Positions 11,526-22,016 of a DNA stretch of 64,000 nucleotides are shown here, piece by piece (position 1 is the first letter of the stretch; each line of letters opens with the position of its first letter). The position numbers and the translations under genes are program-made. The stretch spans positions 2,869,001 to 2,933,000 of the forward strand of contig JAITYX010000028.1 of the NCBI GenBank assembly GCA_021018815.1, in the 5' to 3' direction. The stretch comes from Talinum fruticosum (Eukaryota > Streptophyta > Magnoliopsida > Caryophyllales > Talinaceae). Under the pieces are notes generated by a model. It had not been told where the DNA came from and ran no database searches. It saw only the letters and a list, made by a program, of their open reading frames with translations.

Positions 11526-12740
11526 GATAAACAAGAATATCCCTTGGAACCCACACTTAGAGCCCAAAGAGCCATCAAGATGTTGGCGGCCTAGTTCTTC
11601 ATCAATCAAGGACAACTGTACAAGAAGACCAACTCTAGGATTAACTTACTTCGTGTCAACCAACATGAAGTAAAGAACATCATGGAAGATATTCATGGTG
11701 GGGAATGTGGAGCTCATATGAATGGTAAGATGTTGATCGGGAAGATTCAAAGATTCGGATATTATTGGTCGACCATGGCGGTAGACTATCATGAGTTTGT
11801 TAGAAGGTGCCATAAATGTCGGTGTATGTAAATTTAAAATACCAATCACCGTAATTCCTCACACCATTAGCTTCATGTGGACTATTCTAGATTTGGGGAA
11901 TAGACATTATTGGCAAGGTGACCTCTAAAGGAACAGGTGATCATGAATTCGTACTAATAGCAATCGACTACTTCGGAAGATAGGCAGAGGCTGCCTCTTA
12001 TTCAACTTTAACGTCCAAACAGTGGCCATGTTCATTACCCGTAATATCATCCGCCATTATGGGCTGCCCCACGAACTAATTAGTAACCACATTAGTCATT
12101 TTAACAAGGAGGCAACAGACTTATTGGACAAGTACAAGATCCAACACCATAAATCTTCCCCTTACTGTCCTTAGACCAAAGGAGTTATTGAAGTCGGTAA
12201 TAAAAACATTCGTAAAATAGTAGAAAAGATGGCGGTTAATTATAAGGACTGGCCCGATAAGCTACCTTTTGGTTTATGGGGTTATTGAACATCTATTCGA
12301 GCCTCTATGGGAGCAAGACCTTACTCCCTAGTTTATGGGATGGAAGTAGTCCTTCTAGTTGAAATTGTCATTCCCTCATTGACGATTGTTGCTGAAATCC
12401 AGATTCCACAAGTAGAATGGGGTAAAGCACGCTATGAAGAAATAGTACTATTAGATGAGACGCGCCTCAACACCCCGCAAAATGTCCAAATATACTAAGC
12501 GTGTATATCCAGGGCATTCAATAAGAAAGTTAAACCTCGGAATCCGCAAATTTGAGATTTAGTCCGTAAGGAGATAAGAGCGCCAATTCAGGACCCACAA
12601 GGGAAATTTAAACACAATTGGCTAGGCTCCTTTATACTTAGTCGGATCTTACCCGGCAGGCGGTGAAATTGAATGATTTGGATGAAGAGGAAATTTTTCA
12701 AGTACACGAATTTGGATAAGTTGAAGAAGTATTATGTCTA
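11526..12740 (+). pseudogene. pol: Tat integrase, copy 1
   Basis: The HHCC region is near 11670-11820 (IHGGECGAHMNGKML ... CHKC). The core shows GIDIIGKV near 11898-11925, DHEFVLIAIDYF near 11938-11975, and KGVIEVGNKNIRKIVEKM (catalytic Glu) near 12178-12232. The residue expected to be Asp in the ISDNG block reads Asn (ISNHISHFN). 12307-12498 carries the GARPYSLVYGMEVVLLVEI block typical of the Tat C-terminal part. Pol ends with LKKYYV and a stop near 12740. Confidence 0.85.
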
Positions 12741-13148
12741 GCACAACTTCATACAGACAAGTCGTGCATGGCCCAACTAGGCCGAGGCTATGCTTGGCGC
12801 CGGCCACCACCCGGACAATGGTGGGGTGGCCGGGCTGAGTTTCTTTTCATTTTGATTTTGTAATCCATTAGCCATCCAATTATATGGTTTCTTTATTTCA
12901 GGACAGTCCAATTAGACGGTCCATTTTTCCCCTAGGTGAGCAATAAAATATAGAAGTTTAGCATAATACTTACTTTTATTTAATAAAAAAGTAAGCCTAT
13001 TACTTACCTGAATACATAGCTAATAAAAGGGAAATCAATGCAAGCACACTACTTGTTAAAAAAAAAACAATAATTTTGTTACGAAGACGCAAAACTAAAC
13101 CTCCTTCTCTTTTATTCTATCTTAAATTATATCTAAAAATTCAAGGCC
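12741..13148 (+). other. Spacer after Tat pol, copy 1
   Basis: No coding frame was seen. It contains a GC-rich palindromic core GGCGCCGGCCACCACC (12796-12811), a GGACAGTCCAATTAGACGG block (12901-12919) and an AT-rich part. It is homologous to 16200-16716 in copy 2, which has more units of the GGTCCAATTAGA block. Confidence 0.65.
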
Positions 13149-13381
13149 CTAGTCTATCTTTACTTTCTTTCCTTTAGAGTCACTAGACTCAGCCTCTTCA
13201 TCCTGGGTGCGTTTCTTTAGTTCCTCGCTTCTACGGGCCCTCATCTCCTCGCCTATTTTGGCTTAAGTTTCTATTCGGCAGATGCGTTCAGCCATCCGAG
13301 GGTTTATTTCGCAAATCGGAGATTGGCAGTAGCGAGGACAACTTCTTCGGGATCCATCTCTCCGGCTCTCAGTGCCTTGCT
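13149..13381 (-). pseudogene. Antisense ORF 1, C-terminal fragment (first copy)
   Basis: On the minus strand, this reads the charged tail of the antisense ORF: INPRMAERICRIET, then EEMRARRSEELKKRTQDEEA and ESSDSKGKKVKID before a TAG stop at 13149-13151. The tail matches that of the longer copy ending at 16717. The N-terminal part is missing because the tandem duplication joins here to RT copy 2 at about 13381. The product is unknown, and the tail is basic and probably disordered. Confidence 0.65.
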
Positions 13382-13960
13382 TCATGTCCCATATCGAAAT
13401 CCTTGTAGATAATATAGCAAGGGATGCCTTACGCTCATTTATGGATGGTTATGTCGGGTACAATCAGGTGAGGATGGCTGAATAAGAGATGGAGAACACG
13501 ACCTTTATTACTCAATAGGGGACGTATCTGTTATGTGGTGATGCCATTTGGGCTCAAGAATGCTCGGTGCAACATATCAAACGACAGCCACGACACTACC
13601 GCTCGATATGATCCACATAGAAGTTCAGGTCTATATAGACGACACTATCGCTCGGCAGGGCACCTAACCGACCTTAGAAAATTCTTCGAAAGACTAAGAA
13701 AATACAAAAAGAGCCTTAATCCCCAAAAATGTGCCTTTGGCGTAATCTCGGGCAAATTGTTAGGCTATGTTGTTAGTCTTAGAGGAATCGAAGTTGATCC
13801 ATCTAACATTAATGCGACTAAGGAAATTCCGCCGCCGAAAACACAAAAAGAGATATAGGGTTTCTTAGGACATTTGCAATACATTAGTCGTTTCATATCA
13901 AAACCGACTATGCTATGTGAACCCATTTTTAAGAAATCGAAGAAAAGGTATAAGCCTATT
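13382..13960 (+). pseudogene. pol: Tat reverse transcriptase, copy 2 (5' truncated)
   Basis: It begins abruptly at the LPHIDILVDN-equivalent position of RT, so the N-terminal third is missing. MDGYVGYNQVRMAE is near 13441-13482 and the catalytic site reads VYIDDTI near 13630-13650 in a shifted frame, with Ile for Val. LNPQKCAFGVISGKLLGYVV is in 13535-13858. A stop ends the frame at 13856-13858. The start coincides with the junction of the tandem duplication. Confidence 0.85.
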
Positions 13961-14400
13961 TGGTTTGACAAGTGCCAAAATACATTAGAGAAAAGGTTAA
14001 CGAATATCTAGCCAATCCTCCAAGTACTAGTTCCGCCCCAACCAAGGAAGCCTTTACTTTTATACCTCGCCACGATAGAGAGCGCTATGGGAGCCATGCT
14101 AGCTCAATGCGATGGAAAGGAAGAGTATGCGGTATATTATCTAAGCAAGAAATTCTTAGATGATGAGACTAGATACACGCCATTGGAGAAGACATCATTG
14201 GCATTAGTTTGTGCTACCAAGAAGCTCGGGCACTACGTGTTGGCCCACATGATACATGTGGTAGCACCGATAGATCCTATTAAGTGAGCAATTGACCACT
14301 AGCAACAAGATAGCTAGATGGACCATAATGTCTGTCGGAATTTGAACTTTAGTATGTCCCTCAAAAACCGATCAAAGGAAGGGTAGTGTAAGATTTCCTA
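13961..14400 (+). pseudogene. pol: Tat RNase H 1, copy 2
   Basis: 14087-14287 is open and carries MGAMLAQCDGKEEYAVYYLS, then RYTPLEKTSLALVCATKKLG and HVVAPIDPIK. It is better preserved than copy 1. The block containing the first catalytic Asp, just upstream, is frameshifted. It lies directly upstream of the second RNase H. Confidence 0.8.
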
Positions 14401-15105
14401 GCCGATATATCCGTAATCGAATCACAACCCGAACACCTTAACTTCCAAGACGAAAATATCTTACAAGTGGAGGTGAACCTATGGATAATGTACTTTGACA
14501 GACGCTTCCAATCGAAGGGCTTTGGAGTGGGGATTCTTCTAGTATCACCAGAGGGAGCACATACTCCCATTTCGGTCAAGCTAGATTTCGAGGTCACCAA
14601 CAATGTCATGGAATATGAAGCATGCATCACAAGACATCAAGCTGCTATAGAGATCGGAGACAAGAGCATCGGGGTTCGATGACTATAATATGATCATTAA
14701 TCGGATCTCTTAAAAATGGAATGTATGTAATGAAGCCATGGCACCCTACTAGGCACATCCGATTAAATTATTAAAACATTTTGAAAGTATGTCATATACC
14801 TACCTTCCTGGGGATGACAATCAATTCACGGATGCTTTAGCTAAATTAGTATCTATGGTCAATATCCCCAACGACATTCATTCAATGCCCATCTATATAG
14901 AGCGACATAGTCGACCTGCGCACTTATACATGATAAAAGTGTCTAGTACTCATAAAACCAGTTCGTACCATGACATCTATCAATATTTGGATAAAAGAGA
15001 ATATCCGTTGGACTCCACGCCCGCAGCCCAGCAAGCCATCAGGATGCTAGTAGCCCATGTTTTCATCAATCGGGGACGTATGTACAAGAAAACTAACACA
15101 TGAAT
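14401..15105 (+). pseudogene. pol: Tat second RNase H (archaeal-like), copy 2
   Basis: LWIMYFDRRFQSKGFGVGIL in 14467-14682 keeps the first catalytic Asp but has lost the usual Gly-Ala after it. EYEACITRHQAAIEIGD follows with the Glu. The last Asp is in DDNQFTDALAKLVSM within 14789-15103. Between them, near 14680-14790, the frame is broken. Together with copy 1 this shows that the duplication covers both RNase H domains. Confidence 0.82.
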
Positions 15106-16200
15106 CAGCTTACTTTGTGTAAACCAACACGAAGCAAAACGCATCATCGATGAAATTCATAGCGAGGAATGTGGACCCCAAATGAATGGGAGGATGTTGG
15201 TTTAGAAGATTCAGAGGTTAAGGTACTATTAGTCATCTATGGCAGCAAACCGCCATGAATTTGTTAAGAAATGCCGCAAGTGTGAGGTGTATGCAAATTT
15301 ACAACACTAGCCACCATTGTTTCTCATAACACTTGCATCACCCTAACCATTCTCGGTTTGGGGCATCGATATTATTGGCAAAGTGATCCCTAAAGGAACA
15401 AGCGGTCATGAATTTGTGTTAGTAACAATCAACTACTTCATCAAGTGGGTAGAAGCAGCCGCTTATGCAACCTTGATGTCCAAACAAGTAACGAAGTTCA
15501 TTAACCGAAACATCATTTGTCGATATGGGGTACCCCATGAATTGATTAGTCACCATGGAATTACCATTCGAAAGAAGTAGTAGATCTATCGAAGAAGTAC
15601 AAGATTAACATCATAAATTTTCTCCCTATTGCTCTCGGACCAATGAAGCGGTCGAGGCCGCTAGGAAAAATATTCGCAAAATAGTAGAGAAGATGACTCG
15701 TCGCCTATAAGGATTGGCTTGAAAAGTTGCCCTTCTCCTTATGGGGCTACCGAACCTCTATTAGAACCTCTATGGGAGCAACACCCTACTCCCTAGTGTA
15801 TGGCATGGAAGTAGTCTTTCCAATAGAAATCGTCATTCCCTCATTGTGAATCATTGCTGAGAGTCGATTCCCGAGGCAGAATGGGCCAAGGCACACTACG
15901 AAGAGTTAGTGTTGCTTGGATGAAAGGAGCCTCAATGCCTTGCATAATGTCCAAACATACTAGGCACGTATATCAAGGGAATTTAACAAGAAAGTGAAGC
16001 CTTAAAATCTGCAAGTTAGAGGTTTCATCCTTAAGGAGATTAAAGCATCAATCTAGTATCTTCGAGGAAAGTTTAGACCTAACTCGTTAAGGCCCATTTG
16101 TGCTTAGTCAAATACTGCCGGGAGGAGCATTAAAATTGACTAATTCGGATGGTGAAGAGATTTATCGAGTACACAAACTTGGATTAACTTAAGAAATATT
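15106..16200 (+). pseudogene. pol: Tat integrase, copy 2
   Basis: HHCC remnants are near 15130-15290 (EIHSEECGPQMNGRM-like, then CRKC). The core is open at 15383-15580 with GHEFVLVTINYFIKWVEAAA and CRYGVPHELISHHG; the Asp expected in the ISDNG block reads His. The catalytic Glu region EAVEAARKNIRKIVEKM is near 15640-15695. The C-terminal block with the ATPYSLVYGMEVVFPIEI pattern is at 15775-15835. The pol end near 16195 resembles copy 1. Confidence 0.8.
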
Positions 16201-16716
16201 ACATTTAGCATGTTAACTAAACAAATGACGTAACGGGCAAGCCTGGTCACACCGGGCCGTACTATGGCATGCGCCGGCCACCACCGAGACAACGGTGGGC
16301 TGGTCTAGCCGAACAATCTCACCTGAGTTTACTTCGTAATTATTTGTTCCGACGGTCCAATCAAACGGCCTGTTTATCTAATTAATTGTTATTCTATTTT
16401 GGGTTGTCCAATTAGATGGTCTATTTGGTTAATTAATTCTTTAACTATTTTGATTATTTTTAAGGACGGTCCAATTAGACAATCCAATTTATTTCTTCCA
16501 TTAGGTGAGCGATTAAAAATAAAATAAAATGAGTATGAAACTTACTTTTTACTTTTATTAATAAAAAGGTAATTCTACTACTTACCTAAATACATAGTTG
16601 ATAAAAGGGAAAAACAAGCATGCTACTTAAAAATAAATTGTCCTAAAGAGGCAAAACTAATCCTCCTTAATTCTTTTATTCTTCCTAAAAGAATTCTCCC
16701 TAAAACTAATAGAGCC
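16201..16716 (+). other. Spacer after Tat pol, copy 2
   Basis: Non-coding, homologous to 12741-13148. It contains GCGCCGGCCACCACC at 16271-16285 and a small array of GGTCCAATTAGA units, then AT-rich sequence up to the antisense ORF stop. Confidence 0.65.
16345..16490 (+). repeat. Degenerate GGTCCAATTAGACGGTCC repeats
   Basis: Three spaced units (near 16351, 16405 and 16465) share the core GTCCAATTAGAxGGTC, with a period of roughly 60 bp. Copy 1 shows one unit near 12901. The core is an imperfect inverted repeat (GGTCC/GGACC-like ends). Confidence 0.55.
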
Positions 16717-18266
16717 CTAGTCTATCTTCACTTTATTCCCTTTCGAATCACTAGACTCAGCTCCGTTATCTTGGGTGCATTTCTTTAACTCTTCAATCTT
16801 GCGAGCCCTCCTCTCTTCAGACCTCTTTGGTCGTGGATTCCCTTCTACGGGCCCATTCATCTCTTGAGGATTTACTTCACAAGTATGGAATGGCGCAATA
16901 GCGGAACAACTCCTTGAGGATCTAACTCTCGAGCCTTCGATGCCCTGCGGCGTTTTGGGTCCACTTCCGTTATCCGCTCTAGATAATATGCAAATACCAT
17001 CGTGATATGATCATCTATAAGTTTTAGCAACTTCCGCAGGTTCATCTAATATTCGAGCCACGACTTAATTCGCTTAGAATTGCCAAAACCTTCGAATAGT
17101 TCAAAGGTAGCTAGCCGGACATAATCCACATAAGGGACCGCCTGCTCTCGTCCCATTAGCCGCAATACGCGGTTAGGGAAGTACTATGTACCGAGTTTTA
17201 AACCCAACAGGCCTACAAAGGGTTGTTCTCCGATATTTGTCCTAAATTAGGACACCTTCCACTATTTAATGTACCATTCAACGGTATTGTGGTTTTTAAG
17301 CCAATCCTCCCACCAGGAAGAAGGATGATCGGCTACCACATCTAATCATTTCCTCTCACACAAGTGTGTCGCCGGATACGTATCCACTCTTACGAGAGCT
17401 TCGATCCATTATAGATGCTCCATTAACCAAATCTGCATACAACGAGATAAAAAAATCATAAGAGTCTTACACGGTCGAATTCAACCTTATTTACGGACAA
17501 TAGGAACAAAAATAAAAAAAGAAAAAAGGAGAAGGACCAAAAACAGAGACATTATGAACAAAACTAGCGGCTTTTCAGCCTTGATGGCGTCGCTAGCCTT
17601 ATTTCACCGGTTGGTCCCGGTTATGATTTTTGCTTACCTGTAATAACAGGGGCTCCCAGCAAAGTCCTCCTCCGGATTGCTCTCGACCCTGGCCTAATCC
17701 TATAAGAGTTTCAGCGACTATCGGTGGAGTCGGGAACAAGTAATCCTCCAGCTCGCTCAACAAAGCTTAGTAATGTCATAGGCGCCATATCCCTCGTTGC
17801 CTTCTACCAGTAGAAAATCACCTATCGGACAGGTGATTATAGCTCGACGTCTAGGAATAAGGATAGACTCGATGACGAGTACATCGAGCGGAAGTGCTTC
17901 ATGAGATTCGTTAGGTCAACCTCGATCCCCCATAAGAATACAACCTAAATTCCTATTGTTCGCCTTCGAAAGCTTTTGTAGGTTTTGTGCATGTTCTCGG
18001 AGGATTTGGACATAATAGGTTTCGTATGGTGTCGGATGCCTAGAATAGCTTCGAATTCATCGGGTAGGGGACATAATTCCTTATTCACAAACCGAATACG
18101 TGGTAATGCAAATCCTAGTAGGCCACTCTGTAGCCCTTAGGAAAGTCCAATAGACATTTACCTATCAAATATTGAATAGGGTATTCAGCCCATATTGGGA
18201 TAATCATACCCTCTTAACGTTCGTCATTTCATGCATGTAATAGGATAGCTCGACCATGAAATTCAT
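16717..18266 (-). pseudogene. Antisense extra ORF 1 of Tat element
   Basis: Minus-strand reading frame, frameshifted but followed over about 1.5 kb. It begins MNFMVELSYYMHEMTNVKR at 18266 and continues with a QYLIGKCLLDFPKGYR block and ELCPLPDEFEAILG (near 18035-18100). Further on are WWEDWLKNHNTVEWYIK (near 17265-17315) and NRVLRLMGREQAVPYVDYVR (near 17110-17180), then LFEGFGNSKRIKSWLEY, ending with the charged tail ESSDSKGNKVKID and TAG at 16717-16719. Tat elements are known to carry antisense extra ORFs of this kind in this place. The function is unknown. A TATA box lies 117 bp upstream of the Met. Confidence 0.72.
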
Positions 18267-18382
18267 CTTTGAGAGTAGAAGAGAATAAAAGGCACTAAGG
18301 AATTTTTAGGATGTGTTTTTTTGAGAGAATTGCTCGAAGAGGGTTTAGAAGGCTTGATTTTCGGCATCCAACAAAGGGTCCA

Positions 18383-18389
18383 ATTTATA
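18383..18389 (-). promoter_or_regulatory. Minus-strand TATA box upstream of antisense ORF 1
   Basis: On the minus strand the sequence reads CTATAAATTGG, 117 bp before the first Met of antisense ORF 1, followed by an A- and pyrimidine-rich leader. The spacing matches that of antisense ORF 2, which supports a real promoter. Expression is not shown. Confidence 0.5.
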
Positions 18390-18813
18390 GTAGCTTTTAA
18401 GTTCAAGAGTCCTCCTATGCCACGAGATCGAAGACCGCCGGTGCCTCGGCTTCTTGTATGGCAGGCGCCGGCCAGGCCGTGCGGACCGACCGGTCTGTCC
18501 TATTTCTTTTGGCCCGAGTAGTCCCCGAGCCGTTACTTATTTCTCGCCCTGGTCCATTTTTGGGCAAGCCCTTTATATTCGGACCATGCACTTATTAATT
18601 CCCATTTTCATTTTTATTATTTTTATTTGGGGGAATGGGGCCTATTGCAATTTTTTTCCAATTTGTCTTTGTAATTTTCCTTAGAATTTTTGCATCATAT
18701 TAATAGAAGAGAGCATTTTCGAATTGAGTCTTTGCATTTCATCTCATTGCATAGAGTAAAAAACTTAACAAAATATTAAACATTAAACACACATGCACCC
18801 TACAAGTGATCGA
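18390..18813. other. Spacer between the two antisense ORFs
   Basis: GC-rich at 18420-18490 (including GGCGCCGGCCAGG at 18464-18476), then AT-rich. Small plus-strand frames here show no family resemblance. It would hold the upstream promoter region of antisense ORF 1 and the 3' end of antisense ORF 2. Confidence 0.5.
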
Positions 18814-21319
18814 CTAATCTTCATCATCGGAAGCATCATCAAAGAGAGAGTTGCCGAAGTCCTCCAAGATGGATGTGGAAAATCGACGATCTCCACCACC
18901 TTGTGAAGAGCTGGCCCCATGGTCCCATGATTGCGAAGCTCTATGAGAAGGCCCACTATAAGACATCCGGTGGAAGTCAATCGAGTTCCCATGACGATCA
19001 AGTGCTTAAAGAGGGGGATATCCATACACTCTTCAGAAAAAGCTAGGCCCAACACCGGAAAAACTAGGCCCGGAGGAGCCGGACCCGCTTCAAAAGCACT
19101 TCGATAATGTGCACGCCAAAAGAACGCTTGGAAGTACTCACTCTAGATGTACTACTACGGGCGCTTGTTAGCCGGATGGATGTGCTTGAGCTCCCGAGCC
19201 ACAAGGGAGACCTCCCGATGAAGAAGTTTTAGATCAACGCCTATACGGAACAATAAAGCAATTAGTATTTCTACTACAAGCTCAATAAAGTTATCATTTA
19301 CACTAACTAAGACTCACCCGGAAGGTTTGAAAAGTCTTCATAGAGAGTAAGTCGCGGATACCCCTAATTGCGGATTGGAATTTGAAGGACATGATCCTAC
19401 ATTGCTCCTAGTCATAGTACAAAGATATAATGGTGTTAGTAACTTTTAGCTTGCAACTAAAAGTAAAGAGCATAAAACTCTTACCCCTTACCAGTTCCTA
19501 GGGAGAGGATGCCCCACACACTCCTCTTTTGAAAGTTCGGGAATTCTTATGTAACGAGGAGATTCCCTAGGTTGAGAGAAATCCACATCGAGACTTGGAA
19601 TATGGATATCGTCCAGGAAAAGCTACAAAAGTTGAAATTAATTTCCATACAAGAAATTCAACTACAAATAAGAGAAAGTGGTGGAGGCTCACCAATCGGA
19701 TCATAATCCGTCCCAAATGATATGCATAGGATGTATACAAGTTTAAGGACTGGGTATAGGGATACCTGGTGGTTGCTTTCTCCCGCTCCTGCTGAGAAAG
19801 GGAGCGGAAGTAGAACATGGTCTGAGGTAGATTGTAAGGAATAAAAGGAGGCCATGTATTATCGCGGATTTAAGGCGTGACTAGCTCGCCAAGGTACCAA
19901 CAAAACCCGAAAGGACCCTCAAATAAGATCCTCCTCTTACTTAACTCACGTGCAATGCTAATACTAGGAAGGAGTTGGTATTGGCTTGCACACACATGAC
20001 TTATAAGGAGACAAGCAAGTAAATGTGAAAACGACAATAATTTGGTGGCTAGACACCCCCTATGGCAGAGGCCGGCTACCACGACCGTGCCCACCGACCC
20101 ACCACAAGCCGTGAGCGAGTGGCGGCTAGCTGGTCAATTAAGCAAAATTTTTCCCGGGCATATTTTGAGGTCAATTTAAAGCTTAAAAGTGACACACCGA
20201 AGTCACACGATTTAGAGTGTACCATAAAAAGCCTATGTCATGGGCTTTGGGTTGTCTAAGATAGATCTTGGCCCATTATATTGAGGTCGGGAATGTAGGA
20301 TGATTTGTTGAAATAGGTAAAACGCGTGGAAAATACTTGTACAACCAAGGCTATAATTTTTACAAAACAAGTGAGATTTTTTTCCACACAAAATAAGAAT
20401 ATATCGGAAATGTTCCACAAGCCGCATAATGGAGGATAGTTTGTTAATTCCTTCTCGGGATTGCTATGCTCAAACCGGCACGTAAACCCCTTATTAGGAA
20501 AGTATATGCAGGTGCACCCCGCTTAAGCTCTTTTATCCTATCAAGGTCCACTAAGTTCACTAAATAGTGAACACGAACCTTTGAAGCTTGATCGGAAAAA
20601 ATACTATGCTTAACAAAACTGCAAGCACAACTCGAACTTATTGTTGAGGAGTATGTCAAGCCCAAAACTCAACATCCTCAATAGCCTCAAAAATAATGGT
20701 GTATTTGAAGAAATTTTCCTGAGGATATCTGCTAGCCACAGGACCGAAGAGGTGATGTAGATAGTCACGATTTTTATACAAGTTTTGGCTATAAACTAGA
20801 GGCTCCCCAAGAAGCCCAAAACCGACAAAACAGAAAAATCAAAAGGTGTAATGGTCGTCTCCCCAAAAGGAAGATGGAAGGTGTTACTAGTATCCCAAAA
20901 CGCTCACTAATAGCCTTAATGGAATCTCGCTATTTTTTGTCACACAAATGACTCAAAGTGGTAAAAAGAAAACCAAACCCTGCATTATTCATGATGTCTT
21001 CTAAAGAGTAGTTCCTTTCTCTGCAAGTCTCCATAAACTTTGGAATGGCCCCGTTACTTCGAATTGAGCCTTTCTACAAGATGAAAATCCAACAAGATTT
21101 TTAGTAGAAGTACTACTTTAAGTGAACAAATCTAGGAGTCTAAGCCAACAAGCTTATGAATGGAGTAATGACGAGTGAAGAAACGTGATTCTCGGCCTCC
21201 ACCAAGAGATCGTTCGGGCTCCATTCCTCATGGGGCCACCACTCTCGCTCTAAGAAGTTGCCATGAACTAACTTCTTAGCTTGGGCTATTCCAATTGAAT
21301 GAGCCTTTCTTCTAGACAT
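18814..21319 (-). pseudogene. Antisense extra ORF 2 with plant mobile domain (PMD)
   Basis: The minus-strand frame starts MSRRKAHSIGIAQAKKLVHG at 21319. The PMD-type core is visible in pieces: FHLPFGETTITPFDFSVL near 20822-20880, then VRVHYLVNLVDLDRIKEL and GAPAYTFLIRGLRAG in 20460-20590. A downstream block FGFCWYLGELVTP (19870-19910) and the acidic end FDDASDDED with TAG at 18814-18816 complete it. PMD is a domain otherwise linked to plant transposons and a few host genes, and it has been reported in Tat extra ORFs. Many frameshifts are present and 20040-20440 is hard to follow, so an intron or insertion there is possible. No function is known within the retrotransposon cycle. Confidence 0.72.
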
Positions 21320-21340
21320 GTTAGGAGAATTAAGTTTTGG

Positions 21341-21382
21341 AGAGCAAAGCAAGAACACAACAAGAGCAAAGCAAGAACACAA
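21341..21382 (-). repeat. Tandem 21-22 bp repeat in leader of antisense ORF 2
   Basis: On the plus strand AGAGCAAAGCAAGAACACAA occurs twice in a row. On the minus strand it forms a pyrimidine-rich leader between the TATA box and the start codon. Confidence 0.7.
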
Positions 21383-21449
21383 TAAACGCAAAGCTAGAGC
21401 AAGTAAAAGAGGAGTAAGTAAAGTGTGCAAAACGTACACACTAAACTCC

Positions 21450-21457
21450 CTTTTATA
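21450..21457 (-). promoter_or_regulatory. Minus-strand TATA box upstream of antisense ORF 2
   Basis: TATAAAAG on the minus strand, 131 bp before the first Met of antisense ORF 2, followed by a pyrimidine-rich leader. It is a textbook plant TATA context, but expression is not shown. Confidence 0.55.
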
Positions 21458-21562
21458 GATCCATTAGGCCAAGGCATGTCAAACACACAATATAAAAGTC
21501 AAAAAGCAAGAGGAGACCAAGGGATTTCAGCAAGACGTTGAGGGCCGGGCTCGAACGGCAAT
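21458..21562. other. Junction between Tat element and inverted copia LTR
   Basis: About 100 bp, including GAGGGCCGGGCTCG near 21539, with no recognised feature. Homology to the copia LTR begins near 21563. No TG/CA end or TSD is seen, so this is a recombination or deletion junction. Confidence 0.45.
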
Positions 21563-22016
21563 TCGAGTCTAGAATATACCGAGAACGTCAATAACACGGA
21601 TATACGTGGAAACCTTCCCGGGGCATAAAACCACGGACCGTGCTAATCTTAGCACCAAGTCAAATCCACTATTTTGAATCCATAAAATACGGAGGATCGA
21701 ATCAACCAGAATTGCTCTCTTAAACAATTCCTTACAATGTTTTCCTAGACTTAGAAGTTCCCTTATCCGATCTAGTACTTCCTAACCGAGGTAACCTTGA
21801 CAATCGGGGACAATTGAGCTGAGTTGACCCTTACAGCTCAATCAAGGGACCTTACTTAGAAAGTAAGAAAAGATTGTAACATATTACAAGACTTTCTTTA
21901 CAACTCGGAAAATATTAAATATAAACTTGAAGTCAGTAAATAGAGGATTGAGTAAGAATGAGAACAACAAGTAGTTCAACAATAAATTCGGTTCTAGCAA
22001 TGTGTTCAACAATCTT
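21563..22016 (-). repeat. SIRE-like copia LTR fragment, inverted
   Basis: The minus strand matches the middle of the LTR of element D (about 38,640-39,080), including the GAGTCTAGAAT, CTCAAAATAGTGGATT-type and GAAGATTG blocks. Both LTR ends are missing. It may be a remnant of the 3' LTR of minus-strand element F, separated by the later plus-strand insertions, but this is not proven. Confidence 0.75.

Larger units (their letters stand above)
8414..21540 (+). mobile_element. Tat-type Ty3/gypsy element with duplicated pol and antisense ORFs
   Basis: It has Tat-lineage marks: RT with the MDGYAGYNQVKMA block, two RNase H domains before integrase, and long antisense ORFs after pol. The left end is cut by element A and the right end stops near 21540 at an inverted copia LTR fragment, so no LTR of this copy is visible. 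About 3.48 kb (RT to the antisense ORF C-terminus) occurs twice in direct order, at ~9905-13381 and ~13382-16960. All frames are broken. Confidence 0.8.

Noticed and set aside
8414..16200. Two independent Tat insertions
   Set aside because: No LTR, PBS, PPT or TSD between the copies, and copy 2 starts in mid-RT exactly at the end of copy 1's antisense ORF fragment; tandem duplication is simpler.
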